Shown here piece by piece: positions 20,783-32,523 of a stretch of 64,000 nucleotides of DNA. The stretch's first letter is position 1. Each line of letters begins with the position of its first letter. Below the pieces are notes generated by a model. It ran no database searches and had not been told where the DNA came from. It worked only from the letters and a program-made list of their open reading frames with translations. The position numbers and the translations under genes are program-made. The stretch is from Bagarius yarrelli (taxonomy: Eukaryota; Chordata; Actinopteri; Siluriformes; Sisoridae): positions 93,501 through 157,500 of the forward strand of contig VCAZ01000190.1 of assembly GCA_005784505.1 (NCBI GenBank). Reading direction: 5' to 3'.

Positions 20783-21909
20783 AAAAAAAAGCACATAACA
20801 AATCATACACAGCAAAATCACAGCTTCAATTGAGAGCCAGCTGGGTTCTAAAGGCACGCTTTAACAACCCAAGGGATATTATAATAAAATGATATGATCA
20901 ATACAGATGTGTTGATTTTACCAAGGACCTGCAGGGTAGAGGGGTTTAAAATGCAAAATTTATACAGACTTGGGGCAAAGACATATGACCCACTTTCATG
21001 CTGCTTTCAGAGATAAGCACAATTAAATGGGTACTATTTAAATCGATAAGGTCAAGAAATGCTAGCCATGTGTCAGAGTGTATGTATGTGTTTGTGTGTA
21101 CTAAAGTTGGGCTTTTCTGCACTGGCTTAATCAGAAATAATTCGAATCACAGTTGTTGTTATTGTCTAATTTTAAAGGAGAGAACACATGCCATGATAAA
21201 ACAATATTTTGAAAAATACAATAAAGGTTGAGGAGTTTTTGCTTGTAAGATATTTTAAGGCAAAATAACTGAGATGTGTTCTTTATGTTGTCACTGTAGT
21301 TGTTTGTGTGTGAATGTGTTTGTGTAGTTTTTACATTGGCAAATCCCACTTTTCAGCAGATAGAACAGTCTAGTTTATCGGTTATCATTTATAGATGCTG
21401 TGTGACGTAGTGTAAATGTGATGTGTAGATTACAGAGTAGGATTTGGAATGAAACAAGCGCCGCTTCGATCCCGGCTAATGTGAACAAGCGTTAACGGCC
21501 GTATTCAGAGTCCTTCCTTGGCGGGGATTTTAACAGCATTGAGACCTGATAATAAAACTTACTTATTTGACTGCTTTTCAAATAGCAATTGATCCAGTGC
21601 AGTGACTCCTAATGTCACCTTTAACTTTTCATAACACATTTAATTGTGTGCAAAATTTTACAACATCTGATTATTAGTGATTCTACAGTCTGAATATACA
21701 AGTTAAGGATTAGATCCACACTTAACTCTGAATACAGCCCTTTGCGATTTTGTGTCAACAAATGTGGGTTTTTTTATGTTGGAGGGTGGGTTGCGTTTAG
21801 GATGCGAATCGAGACGATATACTGTGTGTTTTTTTTTGTTTGGCATATGCATTGCCATTTTGAGGAAAGCTTGCAGTCAAGATAATAGTGACCAAAAGTG
21901 TATAATTTA

Positions 21910-21989
<80 letters not shown>

Positions 21990-23100
21990 TATCACAGAGC
22001 AATATTTCTATCAATTCTCCATGTGGGTAATTTTAGTTTTATGACAATCCTTTAACATGAATGATTAAGAGTTGAATCTTTAATTCTGTATAAAAAAAAT
22101 CTATGTAATATTCCAGTTATTTTATGTACATGCTCAACTGGCTGATGTGTTTGACCCTGAGAAAATGATCCTTGGAGACCTCTTCCATGTAAAGCTTATT
22201 GAGAATATGTGGAAGAACAATAAATAAACTTTATGGATTATGAACCTAAGTGCCTGCCTTTGTTTACTTATTGGAAGGCAGATACGGACCCTGTTGCACA
22301 ACAATTCCACAACAAGTAAGTGGCAATTTAAAGCAGTCAGTTCACCTACTGCGACAAAACCAGAGAACCTGGAGAACAAAAACAAAACCAAGCTGATGAA
22401 ATATTATTATAGGGGTTGTGGGCTCTGGATTTTTGACCTAGGGATTACTTAAAATTAACCTAAACCATCTGATTTCAGTCCTAGAGCGAGCTAGATGGCA
22501 CAAAGACAAAAATAAAATCAATCGATAGTCAGTTTTACTGATATTTTTCCTGATATCTTTTTTCACTGGTTTTATTATAACGGATCCACAGATATATTAA
22601 GATTTTAAGAAATGCATGCAATATCATCATTACTGTACTGCACTGCAAGTAGAAACCGGTCAACCACACTGCTAGTGATAAAAGTAACTTGATTAGATTT
22701 AGTTGATATACTTTATTTAACATAACAGCAAATGATGTCTGTTCTGCAAAATAGTTTATCATTTTTAAAATTTACCATTTAGTAAAAGACTGTATTTACT
22801 GTATTTTTAAATAAAAACACTTCGTCAGTTCAGTACGGTTGATATATTTGGGTAAAAAATGTAAAATCGATTCTAAATATTGGTGGATTTCTATATGAGA
22901 AAAAAATGAAAAAACCCAATTATTTATATATATAACTTGATATTTGGAAAAAAAATAAAAATACTGAATTTCCATACTGCATAAATAAAGTAGCTCTTAC
23001 AGTAGCTCTCTGAGAGACTAAAACATTATAAACCAATAAAAGATCAAGCAAGGACACTGAACAACACACTGATTCCGGGAAGCCACTTGGATTCTGGGAA
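20783..23100. other. Intergenic region between caskin1 and the ifi44-like gene
   Basis: It contains the caskin1 3' UTR (possible signal AATAAA at 21220-21225), AT-rich sequence and a TA microsatellite at 21910-21990. No further gene was recognised. Confidence 0.6.
21910..21990 (+). repeat. TA microsatellite
   Basis: About 80 bp of almost perfect (TA)n with one ACA interruption. It can extrude as a cruciform and is prone to assembly error. Confidence 0.95.
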
Positions 23101-23110
23101 GCTAAAAAGC

Positions 23111-23120
23111 TTTCACTTTC
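23111..23120 (-). promoter_or_regulatory. Distal ISRE core
   Basis: TTTCACTTTC is the reverse of GAAAGTGAAA, matching GAAANNGAAA, the IRF/ISGF3 binding core. It is about 375 bp upstream of the putative TATA box of the ifi44-like gene. Confidence 0.55.
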
Positions 23121-23382
23121 AGTATAATCCCAATCATGCTCTTTTATTATGTTCTTCTAAAAGATTCTATTAATAATATTATATAAATAAAAAATTATAA
23201 TGTATCACATGATTAATAACTACCACACAAGGGCAGATGTGAATTGGTGCATTTCATTAATTTAGACAGTAGTCCATGGCTGGTTATAGAGGAATGATTA
23301 TTACATAGGATACATAACAGAATTAGTGTAAATAATAAACTTTTCCTAAATCCCCTTAAAACACTTTCTGAACCTGAACAAC

Positions 23383-23392
23383 TTTCACTTTC
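23383..23392 (-). promoter_or_regulatory. Proximal ISRE core
   Basis: A second exact TTTCACTTTC, here within ACTTTCACTTTCC, about 95 bp upstream of the TATA box. This is the usual place for an interferon-stimulated response element. Confidence 0.68.
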
Positions 23393-23440
23393 CATTTCTG
23401 TGAAATGCCTCAGTTTAAAAAAGGCAGGGTGAAAAACAGC

Positions 23441-23472
23441 TCAGGAGGAGGAGGAGGAGGAGGAGGAGGAGT
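23441..23472 (+). repeat. GGA triplet run in the ifi44-like promoter
   Basis: About ten GGA triplets sit between the proximal ISRE and the TATA box. Runs of GGA can form G-quadruplexes. Confidence 0.9.
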
Positions 23473-23485
23473 CTCTATCTGATGC

Positions 23486-23491
23486 TATAAA
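23486..23491 (+). promoter_or_regulatory. TATA box of the ifi44-like gene
   Basis: TATAAA within GATGCTATAAACACC. A start at about 23515 would give a short untranslated exon ending at the donor ACT/GTGAGT (23537). Confidence 0.6.
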
Positions 23492-23514
23492 CACCAGCAC
23501 TGCAGAGGACGCTG

Positions 23515-23751
23515 AGCAGTCGTGCAGCCTTTAACTGTGAGTATTAGAAAGGGTATAAATATTATAGGAGGTATAATCTAAAGTGTTTTTGGCGTATAAG
23601 GACAGATATAGACAGTCGCTCTGCAGAACAAGAATATAAAGACAGCACTGCTCTCCTGGTCTGTTAGTTTTGTCAACAATCTAGATTTTCAATAAGATTT
23701 CATTTATTTCTATTAGGTTTTTTTCAGGAGAAATAATTTTAATCAGGCAAA
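23515..23751 (+). other. 5' UTR exons and intron of the ifi44-like gene
   Basis: A short first exon, about 23515-23536, ends at GT in CTGTGAGT. The acceptor TTTTTTCAG ends at 23727, followed by 24 untranslated bases and the ATG. The MGGS start directly after the acceptor is the usual arrangement in this family. The transcription start is inferred from the TATA box only. Confidence 0.5.
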
Positions 23752-24385
23752 ATGGGAGGAAGTGAAGCCAAACAGTCTCCACCTCCCAAAGTTGGTGAGT
23801 ACAATTTACAATTTCTTTCAGACCTTTAATCAAAAAGTAATAAATAATTATTATTTTCATAATCAATTTATCAACAAATGCAATAATTGTAAAATGTGGG
23901 TTTTTTTTTTTGGATAAAAAATCCAGTGTTTACCTCTAGCACATAGCTTTATTGTTTATTCCCTGCCTCTATATCTCATATCACATAAAATTATTTTAAA
24001 TATTTTGTATATTTTTATAAACTTACAGCTACAGATGTGTTATATTTCACATACACATGCTTGCTGTTGTTTATTTTAGAGTTTGATCAGCCATGGAGGG
24101 AAATGATTTGGGGGTAAGTTACAATAAGATTTTTGAAAAAAAGTTTGTCATGTGTAATGAAATGATTATTTAATTATGGTTGATGGGTACACAGACTAAA
24201 ATTTATATATTTCTTTTTATTCTATACAGTTATAATTTGTGTTTGCCTTTAGGTAAAAGTAAATACACACTTATACACAGACACATACACACAAAGACAT
24301 CAGGGGGCTTGATCACACGCCCTTTTTCTTTTTTCAAGAGATAGTGCCCCCCTTTCTGTTTTTTTTTTTTTTAAAAAGACATGAA

Positions 24386-24418
<33 letters not shown>

Positions 24419-27400
24419 CTGCTTGCGCAGAGCTTAACCTGACGAACAAATGAAAAATCAAACGATCCTGTCCGGCTGGGATAGGATAGTGTGTACAGTT
24501 TCTTTCTCTCTGCTGCAGCACAGCAGTGTAGCACATATTCATCAGCACATCACAGACAGACAGGCAGAGAGCCACAGAAGTGAAGTCCTCCCTCTCTTTT
24601 CAGTTAAAAAGGCAATTTACAGCTTGAATTTACAGTTAATTATTCAAAACACAAATATAGTTCATTTGTCTTGCCAACATCCAGGACTCATGAACTACCA
24701 TGTATCTAAATATTTTTCTAGGCATTTGTTAAAAATGAAACAATAGGGTGAGAAACGTGAAATAATGTCTGTGCAGGTCCCTGCTTATAGGGCCAAAAGT
24801 ATTGGAACACCTGATTATTACATCCATTTGTGGGTTTTTACCACATCATTTTACAGATGTTACTCTCACTCTTCCTCCTATAATATCCTCTCTTATTCTG
24901 TACAGTCTTTCCACTAGACTCAGGTGAGAAGGTCTGGGGTTCAGTTCCAGTTCATCCTAAATGTGTTCAGTTTAAATTTTAAGTCAGAATCAGGACTCAG
25001 AACACAGCATGTCTTTATAGAGATCAGGGGCTTTGTGCACAGCAACGTTGTCATGCTGGGATACACAAATGTGTGCTTGTCAGGTGTCTACGAACTTTTG
25101 GCCATAAAGTGTAGGTAGCAGGATAGTAAGACCATAGCAAACACCAGAATTAACAGCATTCAGCTGAAATTTGGGCATTTTATAAACTAGTGGTGTGATG
25201 TCCCTGTGTCAATTAGTATCTATTGTCCTATCTACTTTATTTCAATTTAAAAAATCATTAAGATACATTTATTAATTTATCTTTTAAATCAGTGTAAAAG
25301 ATCTTAGGTGGGTCAAATGTTTACATATACTTTCAGATCTACTTCTGCAAGCCAAAATTCCTACATCCGTCAGAATATTGCTTTATATCATTTATGCATA
25401 TATCTGTCGTTGTGATTTTTTTTTGCAAGAACTGATCATGACATCGAACATAAACTGAGAGAATTTAAAGTACAGCATCCAGGCGTTAATTTTGTCAGGA
25501 TTCTGCTCGTTGGGGATGTCGGAGCAGGAAAGTCCAGCTTTATAAACTCAGTCAATAACGTTTTCCAGAGAAGAATTACCTGTAATGCCCTTACTGCTAG
25601 TGCAAACACTGGAGACAGCTACACAAAACATGTAAGTATTTCCGAATTTTTTTGTTATCACTTTGCTAAATAAATCACACTGATTATTTCTCTCTTTGCT
25701 GCAACATCAAACACATTCGAATGAGATATTTCATTGATGGATCATTACAGTAAGTCATAAATTTACCAATAAATCTACCATTTAACCTTTAACATTTCTT
25801 ACAGTACAAAACCTATTATATTGAAGGAAAGGACGGCAACCATTTGTCTTTTGCCCTTAATGACATCATGGGAATCGAACAAAAGTGCTCTCATACAAAT
25901 GACATCATCAAAGCTCTGCGTGGCTTTCTTCAGGAAGGATTCAATGTAAGAAAATGTTAACAAAATAAATGTAAAATATCAATAATGGGATGTGTTTAAA
26001 AACCTGTTGATTTTTATTTGATTTAATTTTTTGCGCTACTCGTGCAGTTTAATAAATTACCTTCTGAGTCGGCGACAAACTTAGGCTACAAATGCAACCC
26101 GAGTCCTGAGGATCATGTCCACTGCCTGGTCAACATTATGGCAGCAGACAAAGTATCCATGATGAATGATGGAGTTATTAATAAGATGAAACAAATTCGT
26201 GAGGCAGCGACAGAACTGAGTAAGACTGAATGCCTTAATATACAGTATTAAATACTAAACTATACTATACTATATATTATGTCCTCTAATAAAATATAAA
26301 TCGTAGTTTTTAAAAAACACATGCTTTTCTTTAGAGATCGACTGATAATCAGTTTTGCCAATATTTTCCACGATATTTAATCGTCCATTATCCGTTTTTA
26401 AAATATCGAAAATCTTTTATATATATGTCATCTTGTAGATGTTTGAAGATTTGCACACAAGACTGGCATGATAGCACTGCATCCTCAGACTTGTATATAT
26501 TCAGTTTCTTTTTGTTTTTTTATTTGTTACCTATTTACCTAATTATCCAATCAAAGCTTTTATTTAACAAGTACAACTACTGAAGTTCTTTTCTAAATGT
26601 AGTTCTCGTAGTTTTCTTGCTTTCTATCTTTATTGCTGTAGAAAAAAAGGGTTAAAACAACGAATTTCAACCAAAATTTTACCCACTCAAGAAGAGAAAC
26701 ATGGTTTAACTTTATTTATTCATCTCACAATGCATAATGATAAATTCCATTGAGTTTTGAGTTTTATTGTAAATGGTTTATCCCACTATTTAGATATGCC
26801 TCAAGTCATTGTCATGACAAGACCAGATTTAGCATGCCCGCTGGTTAAGGAGAACATCAGGGACATCTACAAAAGCAAAAAGATCAAAGAAAAGGTAAAT
26901 ATTTGGTTCTAAAGATAAGTTTGATTTGTGGAAATGCACATCAGCTTACATATGTATCTTCATTGATGTGACTTGAAGAAAACAAGATGTAGCGGCCAGC
27001 TTGGCGCTATGAAAATGTCTCTGCCAGTGCGGACTGAAACCGTGCCTGAAGGTCTGTGTGTGCACACCAATTTATTGGCTCGGATAGGACATGTGGCGAG
27101 GGAGGGATAAGCTTTCTGGTAAAGATAGCCCTGGCATTTACAAAAGTCTTTATTAATTCTTATGAGAGATCTGCTGATAGCTGTTTCTCATCAAGCGCCA
27201 GACACAGAGCTTTTACATCATTTGCCAGGGCAAAATATTGCCCCCTGGACCTGAGAGATAATCTCCCAAAGAGTGCAGTCTAAGAGGGTCTGTAAACCAG
27301 TCTCGAGTGGGTCAGCAAGGGGCTACTTTTAGCAGGTGGGCCTGCACATTGCAAACTCTGGCTAAAACGCTTTGATGACAGAGGCATAAGTCTAGCTGAA

Positions 27401-29068
27401 TAGCTTTTATTATTGTTAAAACTCAGGAAGGTGGCTCTCTGAGAGGGAGAACACACTTCTCTGAGTTCCATTTGTGTCCTAGAGACATCATATGGGCAAG
27501 CATATAATCTCAATAACTAGCTGACATAGCCTTTGAATAAGCCCAAATGAGTCAGTCATCCAGGCAATTAAATATACTGATGTCCTATAGGCACAGCGAT
27601 ACCAGGGCATTATCCATGTATTTGGTCAATGTACAATGTACATGTGACAGAGCTAGACCAAATGTAAGAATGCGATTCGGGTATTACTGAACTGGTAACC
27701 TGGTAAAGCTTTTTTTGCCCAGGCCAGATGCCTATATTAAAATAGGACCTTGAGGTCTATTGTCACAAACGATTCCCCTGGCTAGATGCAATAAGTTCAG
27801 AGCATGCATGTCCAGAATTGGATGCAGACCCCCCCGCCCCTCTCTTGGACACAATAAAATAGCAGCGGTAACAATCTATGAACTGTATTCCGTACCCTTT
27901 CTCTAAAGTATCTAAGATCCATTGAGAGACATCCGGCAGAAGTTTTTATGCTGCCATAAAGCATTATTATTATAGAGGGGTGGGGAGGGGAGCCGACCTA
28001 GACCCTACCAATTTCCAAGTTGCCAAAGACAGCAGAGCTATAAATAAGAAGGACCACTTTAAGAACTCTTGGGAACCCTGGCCCTCAAGCCTTAGGATTC
28101 CCTATTGACTTGTCAGCTGGTAATATTGGATCTGCGTCCACTCTAGCATGGCGGGTTTGGGCCTAGTCTTGCTGACCAACCTTCCCAGTCTTTGACAGGG
28201 GGGCTTGGCTCGCAATGTATCTGAGACAGACTGATCAAGGTCTTTCTCTCCGCCCGTGTTGATGTGCTAATGTGGAGCCAAGCACGGCAGAAGACCGATT
28301 TCGATTGCGGGAAGAAATGAACTCTCTGAACTCAGACAAATATTGCTTTGGCTACTGGTGTCTGTTGACAACAATAAAAAACTTTTTTGCCGACCAGACC
28401 ATGAGTCGAGACCTGTTTATCCAGGAGAAAGTGCTTGTCCTAATTCCTACTTACTGTGAGGTTAAGTTACAAATGCCCCTCTGGGACAACAAGCGCAGCC
28501 ATAGAATGGCCTATGGGGCAGGTTATCTGCTTAGTGGCACAGAAGCTGAGACCTGTGAAATGGCAAAGCTTTATTTATTCAGCACATCAATCTGGTCAAA
28601 AGAACTTCCAGCTCAGGATAAATCACAGCTTGAAATCATTATTTTATTTGTTTGACACACATACATAAGGCTGCTCACTAAAAAAATGCCGGAGTATGGT
28701 GACTGAGTTGCTTCTGTATCTGTCCTTTTTAAGCCAATGAATTGTGGTGTTCACACAGAGCTTCAGACACGGCATCCGCATTTAGGTGTAAAATTACTGT
28801 CAGCCTTGATGCATCATCATGTTCCATTGAAAAGTAATTAAAAATTTGTTAGAAATCTCTCATTATTTATATTTTTCAGATGAATGTCTGCAGTAATCAT
28901 CTGGGTATTGTTATGAGTCACATCTTTCCTGTGAAAAACTACCATGAGGAGATAAAGAACAATAAAGACATGGATTTGCTGATTCTGACAGCACTCGATC
29001 AGATTGTGCACCTGGCCACTGATTTGTTAAAGGAGCAATCGTTTAAATCTGCAAGGAATTCAGAGTAA
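23752..29068 (+). CDS. Interferon-induced protein 44-like GTPase
   Basis: Fish proteins of this family are interferon-inducible, cytoplasmic, GTPase-like and antiviral-associated. Coding exons with matching phases are 23752-23794, 24080-24113, 25430-25631, 25805-25945, 26048-26219, 26794-26894 and 28880-29068 (TAA 29066-29068), giving 293 residues. An untranslated part begins at the acceptor 23727/23728 after a 5' UTR intron. The start is MGGSEAKQSPPPK. A P-loop GDVGAGKSS lies at residues 54-62, a DxxG-type DIMG at 113-116 and a TRPD at 206-209 in place of (N/T)KxD. The FDQPWREM segment before the P-loop is typical. It lacks the TLDc domain of mammalian IFI44, as many short teleost paralogues do. 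Two ISRE cores upstream support interferon control. Polyadenylation signal AATAAA is at 29296-29301. Which fish paralogue it is cannot be told. Confidence 0.9.
26980..28680 (-). mobile_element. Degenerate DIRS-like retrotransposon
   Basis: On the minus strand broken frames give, in order, KYMDNALVSL, DISIFNCLDD, an LIWA-like block, HKWNSEKCVL, SFNNNKSYSARLMPLSSKRF and, at low coordinates, RDIFIAPSWPLHLVF. The order and wording match the RT and RNase H region of DIRS elements (pattern ALAPLRQQGIRILNYLDDWL, then FLGxxxDSxxMxARLSPxR, then IAPxWP). The YxDD position reads CLDD and stops are frequent, so it is inactive. It fills the last intron of the ifi44-like gene in antisense orientation. The tyrosine recombinase was not seen. 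Boundaries are approximate. Confidence 0.65.
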
Positions 29069-29367
29069 AGTCGTCAGATTCGGACATGTCAAAAAGCGTT
29101 CCGTTCAACAGTTAAAAAATATATGTGTAGTTCTAAGTGTAGTTCTTTCTTCTCTTTTGATGCTTTGTTTGATCTTGTCATTATATAATCCTTTATAAAG
29201 CCATAGATCGCTCTGTATACCTCCAGTTAAGAACCCAGTGTAAGAACCCGCTCCTCCGACTTGTCCTGATGTTGTAAACTGATTCTATCATCTGTAATAA
29301 ATGAATTCTGCTTGAAATACCCAAAGTCTCCTAGTCTTCTAATCAAAAAAATTCAATTCATTGTGGA

Positions 29368-29592
29368 AGGTACGTGTACAGAGGCAATGAAATGCATTTT
29401 TCACATATCCCATCTTAGTAAGTTGGGGTCAGAGCGCAGGGTCAGCTATGATACAGCGCCGCTGGAGCAGGAAGGGTTAAGGGTCTTGCTCAAGGACCCA
29501 ACGGTGGTTGACGTGCCGGGGTTTGAACCCAGGTGTTTCTGGTCTTCATATCAGCATCGCAGCACCTTAACCATTTGAGCCACCACTGCCCC
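29368..29592 (-). mobile_element. tRNA-derived SINE, family B (reverse)
   Basis: Shares CCCATCTTAGTAAGTTGGGG and GTCAGAGCGCAGGGTCAGC with the copies at 6886 and 12733. It ends in the reversed head TTAACCATTTGAGCCACCAC TGCCCC. It lies just past the polyadenylation signal of the ifi44-like gene. Confidence 0.82.
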
Positions 29593-29879
29593 AACTCTAA
29601 TCAATCAACCAAACGTCTTCTAATTCTCCAATCAACACACTTTACAGTCAGTCGCGCTCTCACAGAGGGGTATTCGAGTGTCTACACAGCACCAAGCACT
29701 ACATCTAACTAAAACTCTACATCTACACACATTTACACACACATATCCAGAGTTTAGGGTGATAAAGCGGTGAAGGTGTTGAACTGCTTATTAAACGTAT
29801 TTTTTCAGTCATTTTTATTCAAAAAAGTTTTCATACCAATTCTAAACTTCAGCTTCATTATGATTTTGTGGGAATGTCA

Positions 29880-29985
29880 TTCTCAGGACCGCCACTGTGA
29901 AAATTGCTCAGTTGTTTAAAAGAGATAAATGTAAGTTTCTCTGGTTAAGGGTGTCTGCCAAACGCTGTACATGTAAACGTATGAG
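29880..29985 (+). mobile_element. Partial family A SINE (tail half)
   Basis: ATTGCTCAGTTGTTTAAAAG AGATAAATGTAAG and GTGTCTGCCAAACGCTGTAC are the diverged tail of family A. Confidence 0.5.
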
Positions 29986-30181
29986 ATTCATAGGAAGCAT
30001 TATTTTATTATTTGTTATGTATAAAATCATTGCGAGATTCAGAGATGCTAATTTTATATATAAATAAATACAGATGTGTGTAAAAGTAAATCAAAATAAA
30101 CCTGATTTTTTTTTAATACAAAAGATTAGAATTTTGTCGTAATGTTTAAGCGCCAGCTCTCTGTTACAGTGCAGAGGCATA

Positions 30182-30186
<5 letters not shown>

Positions 30187-30262
<76 letters not shown>

Positions 30263-30288
30263 GTATATATATATTATATATATATATC

Positions 30289-30336
<48 letters not shown>

Positions 30337-30340
30337 TATA

Positions 30341-30399
<59 letters not shown>
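30187..30399 (+). repeat. Compound TA/GA/TA/GA/TA microsatellite
   Basis: About 210 bp alternating three TA blocks and two GA blocks. Confidence 0.95.
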
Positions 30400-30404
<5 letters not shown>

Positions 30405-30984
30405 TAAAGCAAATATAGAGTGCAGGTATATAAGTGGAGTAGTAGTGTATCATACCAACACTCATATGTATATACATTATGTCATTCTTATATAACTGTA
30501 GTATGCTATATATACACCTTTATTTATACACACACTACTGCCCCTTGCAGTATATTATTTACTCTCACCTCTGTAATTAGGTGTGAAATAAGAATAATGA
30601 GTAAATAAATTATAAAAAATTAAAAGAAAAAAACAGTTAAACAAAGTGCAAACCCTCATTTTTAGTAGTAAAATTTTGTAAACTGCAAAAAACATTTTGC
30701 CTAATATTTGGGTGTCGAAGCGTAAGATGACCACAAGAGGGCACACTTCTGACCATGAATAAAACTCTTTTGCGGCAATTGCCTATGTCGCCTGTGTCAC
30801 GGGCCGCCCAGTTACTAAAGAAAAGAAATTACAGTCAGAAACCCAAGCATAATTTATAACGTTATTTTTAAAAGCAGCTGATAATCAATAAAATGTCATT
30901 AGCCAAATTGAGAAATGTTTTTTTTTTTTACCTTTTAAACGTCATTATTATAGCAGTATCTTCATGCGTTGTTTTAATTCCTGT

Positions 30985-30999
30985 CCAGCAGGTGGCGGT
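30985..30999 (+). promoter_or_regulatory. CTCF-like site upstream of the snoRNA host promoter
   Basis: CCAGCAGGTGGCGGT fits the CTCF core CCANNAGRKGGCG closely. It sits about 75 bp upstream of the CCGGAA motif and pyrimidine-rich start of the snoRNA host gene, between it and the ifi44-like gene. Confidence 0.45.
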
Positions 31000-31716
31000 A
31001 TGCAGCTATCATGACTCCGCTCTCGGAAATCATGAAGAAGAGAGCCTATGAAAAGAAGCCGGAACGTGTTTCTCCTCCTTTTTACTGAAACGTCCTTCAG
31101 CATGTGGAGCTTTATTTCTTTCGCTGTGTCGCTTTTTAGCTTCACAAGTTTAAGTAAGTAAAATTAATGTTAAACTATAATTTTAACGTTGCACCTCTAC
31201 TTGTTTTTCGCGTTTAATCAGCGCTATTTATGCGTGTAAGGTGGCCATTTTGGACGTTTTCTTGCTCACGTGGTTTGTTTTATTCAGCCGATCTTTCTAG
31301 CGTGGTTTTATTTTTCTAGTTAAAACTCGTAATAGCCAAAAAAAATCTAAATAGTTTTTTAAAGTCTGCTAAAGAATGAGTCAGGATTAGCATGTCTGCG
31401 CCGTTTTTTATTTTCCAATAAACTCGCGGTTTAAAATCCAATCTTGGTTTAAATCGTGCTTTAATATAGCATATCTTTATAATTTGTTTTATTTTAAGTT
31501 TATTTATTTTGATATTTCTTCTACTTTAGGTTTGCATGGCTTGGTTGACTGGACTACCACCTGATCCCGCCTACTGCGTTGTGATTGGTTCCCTGAACAT
31601 GAAGCCGTCCTCTGATTGTGCGGTTGTCAGTCAATCAATCAAACCCGCAGGACCTCGTTTAAGGTACTAACTGGGTTTTTTTGTTTGTTTGGTTTTTTTT
31701 TATAAAGCACTTCCTG

Positions 31717-31800
31717 AACCGCTGATGACTCTTTATTTTTCTGACACCTCGTATGAGCGCTGCAGAGCAGTGCCTGATTCATCGTTTGCACTCTGAGGTT
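31717..31800 (+). ncRNA. C/D-box snoRNA, SNORD60-like, copy 1
   Basis: Terminal stem AACC/GGTT, C box TGATGAC at 31723-31729, D' CTGA at 31741-31744, a C'-like TATGAG, and D box CTGA at 31793-31796; about 84 nt. The internal TTCTGACACCTCGTATGA matches my memory of U60/SNORD60, which guides 2'-O-methylation of 28S rRNA. It lies in an intron of the host gene and would be released after splicing. Confidence 0.7.
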
Positions 31801-32295
31801 TATTCACCTGCTTTAAATTAGTGTGTTTTATAACGCAGTTGACTGATGGTTCGGGTTCCTCTGTGTCTGTAAACAGGATGTGACGGCGTAGGATTACGAG
31901 CCATTCCTTCTCGACTGTGCTGAAGGGTTGAGGTTGAAGATGAGTCCGAATTGTGATTGGTGTCTCCGAGCGTGATGTGGTCCCCCCCACCGTAAGTCCT
32001 CTTGTGTGGCTGATCAGAGCTCAGGCTGTTGAATGCAATGATGAGATTTAGTTTGTCTGTCCCTTAAAGAAAAAGGATCTGATGATAAACTCTCTCCCTG
32101 ATGCTCAAACAGCTGTTTTATTTGGGACAGAGTTCACTGCTTTCCTTTACATGTTTGTTTTATGTTTGTCTCCCTCACAGATGTGAGACCAGGTGGCTCC
32201 TGATTGGCTTTACAGATGTGGTGGTTCCTGATTGGCTGAAGCATTTTCTTTCAGTGTAAGCTGCACTTCCCAACACTGACCACATCTGGATTCTG

Positions 32296-32379
32296 AGCCA
32301 CTGATGACTCGTAAACATTTTTCTGACACCTACTATGAGCTGCTCTGCAGTCGTTGATTCCGTGTTTAACTCTGAGGCC
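32296..32379 (+). ncRNA. C/D-box snoRNA, SNORD60-like, copy 2
   Basis: C box TGATGAC at 32302-32308, TTTCTGACACC, TATGAG, GCTCTGCAGT and D box CTGA at 32372-32375. Same layout and most of the sequence of copy 1 (about 580 bp upstream), with changes in the spacer and a GCC/GGC stem. It lies in a different intron of the same host, so it is probably a local duplication. Confidence 0.68.
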
Positions 32380-32466
32380 TGCTGACTTGCACCATGTGTG
32401 TTTCTTTTTGGGGTTTTTTTTCCAATTTTTTTCTCCAATGTTTAAACTAATTCTCTCTCTCTCTTC

Positions 32467-32523
32467 CCCCCCCCCCCCCCCCGCCCCCCCCCCCCCAGTC
32501 CCCCCCCCCCCCCCCCCCCCCCC
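32467..32523 (+). repeat. Poly-C tract abutting a splice acceptor
   Basis: Over 50 bases of almost pure C, with single G and AGT interruptions, run up to CACACACAG, the acceptor of the last host-gene exon. It may replace the usual polypyrimidine tract. Length is likely unreliable in the assembly. Confidence 0.9.

Noticed and set aside
28272..28655. 127-codon plus-strand frame inside the ifi44-like intron
   Set aside because: It has no recognised domain and overlaps the minus-strand DIRS-like relic, so it is probably an antisense shadow.
31101..31153. ATG frame MWSFISFAVSLFSFTSL as a signal-peptide first exon of mmd2 or another secreted protein
   Set aside because: It lies in the first exon of the snoRNA host; its phase at the donor does not lead into a conserved frame in the next exon.
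32075..32140. CTGATGATAAACTCTCTCCC as a third C/D snoRNA in the host gene
   Set aside because: A C-box-like motif is present but no D box or terminal stem at a suitable distance.
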